In this document: positions 5,615 to 6,382 of the stretch, piece after piece
Numbering within the stretch: the first letter of the stretch is position 1
Layout of the letters: each line of letters begins with the position of its first letter
Assembly (NCBI GenBank): GCA_018716545.1
Contig: DVJU01000060.1
Span: 1-6,382, forward strand
DNA length: 6,382 nucleotides
Direction of reading: 5' to 3'
Source of the DNA: Scatomorpha pullicola
Lineage (GTDB): Bacteria > Bacillota > Clostridia > Oscillospirales > Oscillospiraceae
The notes under the pieces: generated by a model
Seen by the model: only the letters and a program-made list of their open reading frames with translations
Database searches by the model: none
What the model was told of the DNA's origin: nothing
Program-made: the position numbers and the translations under genes

Positions 5615-6382
5615 TTAATTATGCCTGCACACGAGTTCGCCGTTTTCGGCGTCCAGTGTGATGGTGCTGCCGGCGGAGATGTCGCCTTTCAGGATCTCGC
5701 GGGCGATGAGCGTTTCGGCGCTGCTTTGCAGGTAGCGGCGGAGCGGGCGTGCGCCGTAGAGGGGGTCGTAGCCGCGGTCTATTATGAGGCGCTTGGCGGC
5801 GTCGGTCAGCTCCAGGCCGACGCTCTTGTCGGCGAGGCGGCCTCTCAGGCCGTCGACCATGATGTCGATGATGCCGGTCAGGTTTTCGCGCGTCAGCGGG
5901 CGGAACATGATGATCTCGTCCAGCCTGTTCAAAAACTCCGGCCTGAAGGACTGCCTCAGCTCGGCCTGGACTGCGGCCTGGGCTTCGGCGCTGATGCTGC
6001 CGTCGGGCTGGATGCCGTCGAGCAGGTACTGGCTGCCGAGGTTGCTGGTGAGGATGATTATCGTGTTCTTGAAGTCCACGGTGCGGCCCTGGCTGTCGGT
6101 TATGCGGCCGTCGTCGAGAATTTGCAGCAGGATGTTGAAGACGTCCGGGTGCGCCTTTTCCACCTCGTCAAACAGCACGACGCTGTACGGCGCGCGCCTG
6201 ACGGCCTCGGTGAGCTGGCCGCCCTCGTCGTAGCCGACGTATCCCGGGGGCGCGCCGATGAGGCGCGAGACGGAGTATTTCTCCATGTACTCGGTCATGT
6301 CTATGCGGACCATGTTGCGCTCGTCGTCGAACAGGCACTCGGCCAGGCTCTTGGCCAGCTCGGTCTTGCCGACGCCGGTGGG
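5615..6382 (-). CDS. clpB: ATP-dependent disaggregase ClpB, C-terminal part (cut by window edge)
   Basis: ClpB is a hexameric AAA+ chaperone that, with DnaK/DnaJ/GrpE, pulls polypeptides out of aggregates after heat or other stress. Only the last 255 residues are visible, essentially the second ATPase domain. The window opens inside Walker A (PTGVGKTE; its first glycine is beyond the edge). Then come pore loop GYVGYDEGG at 47-55, Walker B VVLFDE at 68-73, sensor-1 TSN at 112-114, the arginine-finger segment FRPEFLNR (R153) and sensor-2 GAR at 210-212, counted from the first visible residue. FDDE, TEAVRR, ILDDGR and TSNLGS favour ClpB over ClpC. The tail after sensor-2 is of normal length, so the 3' end is intact. 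About 600 residues, the start codon and any heat-shock promoter lie to the right. An internal ATG at 6313 is not the start, since the frame and homology continue to the edge. Confidence 0.95.
   Translation of the reverse strand, partial: PTGVGKTELAKSLAECLFDDERNMVRIDMTEYMEKYSVSRLIGAPPGYVGYDEGGQLTEAVRRAPYSVVLFDEVEKAHPDVFNILLQILDDGRITDSQGRTVDFKNTIIILTSNLGSQYLLDGIQPDGSISAEAQAAVQAELRQSFRPEFLNRLDEIIMFRPLTRENLTGIIDIMVDGLRGRLADKSVGLELTDAAKRLIIDRGYDPLYGARPLRRYLQSSAETLIAREILKGDISAGSTITLDAENGELVCRHN

Noticed and set aside
5784..6233. 149-codon plus-strand open frame
   Set aside because: Antisense shadow of the conserved ClpB ATPase domain; serine/arginine-rich with no recognisable motif.

Overview
The window is a high-GC bacterial chromosomal segment holding one rightward operon-like cluster, a repeat-rich gap, and the tail of a leftward gene. 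The gene set (miaB next to mutS, a CPBP-family membrane protease, clpB), strong AGGAGG-type ribosome binding sites, a TTG start and GC-rich codons mixed with frequent ATA isoleucine codons suggest an anaerobic Firmicute of class Clostridia. An uncultured Oscillospiraceae/Ruminococcaceae-like gut lineage is my best guess. That is an inference from style and gene order, not from a search.

Layout: bases 1-187 hold a GC-rich stretch of consecutive hairpins and no gene I can support. The rightward cluster follows: miaB (188-1606, TTG start), mutS (1616-4285) and a CPBP/CAAX-type intramembrane protease gene (4285-4992). The spacing is tight: 9 bases between miaB and mutS, with the miaB stop codon inside the mutS Shine-Dalgarno, and a 1-base TAATG overlap between mutS and the protease gene. 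The cluster ends in a perfect 19-bp palindromic terminator (4997-5037) and a second terminator-like hairpin (5051-5085).

From about 5090 to 5578 there is no credible gene. This stretch holds hairpins, imperfect direct repeats and a long inverted repeat, and looks like a dispersed intergenic repeat or a patchwork of them. A third terminator (5579-5605) serves the leftward gene, the C-terminal 255 codons of clpB (5615-6382), which runs off the right edge.

Functionally, MiaB modifies tRNAs that read U-starting codons, MutS recognises replication mismatches and ClpB rescues aggregated proteins. miaB-mutS is a common clostridial pairing, usually continued by mutL and often miaA. Here the next gene is the protease and the transcript then terminates, so mutL is displaced or absent locally. 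I see no strong evidence of a new biological system. The points most worth checking are the repeat-rich gap, the hairpin block that feeds a misleading N-terminal extension onto miaB, and the missing mutL.
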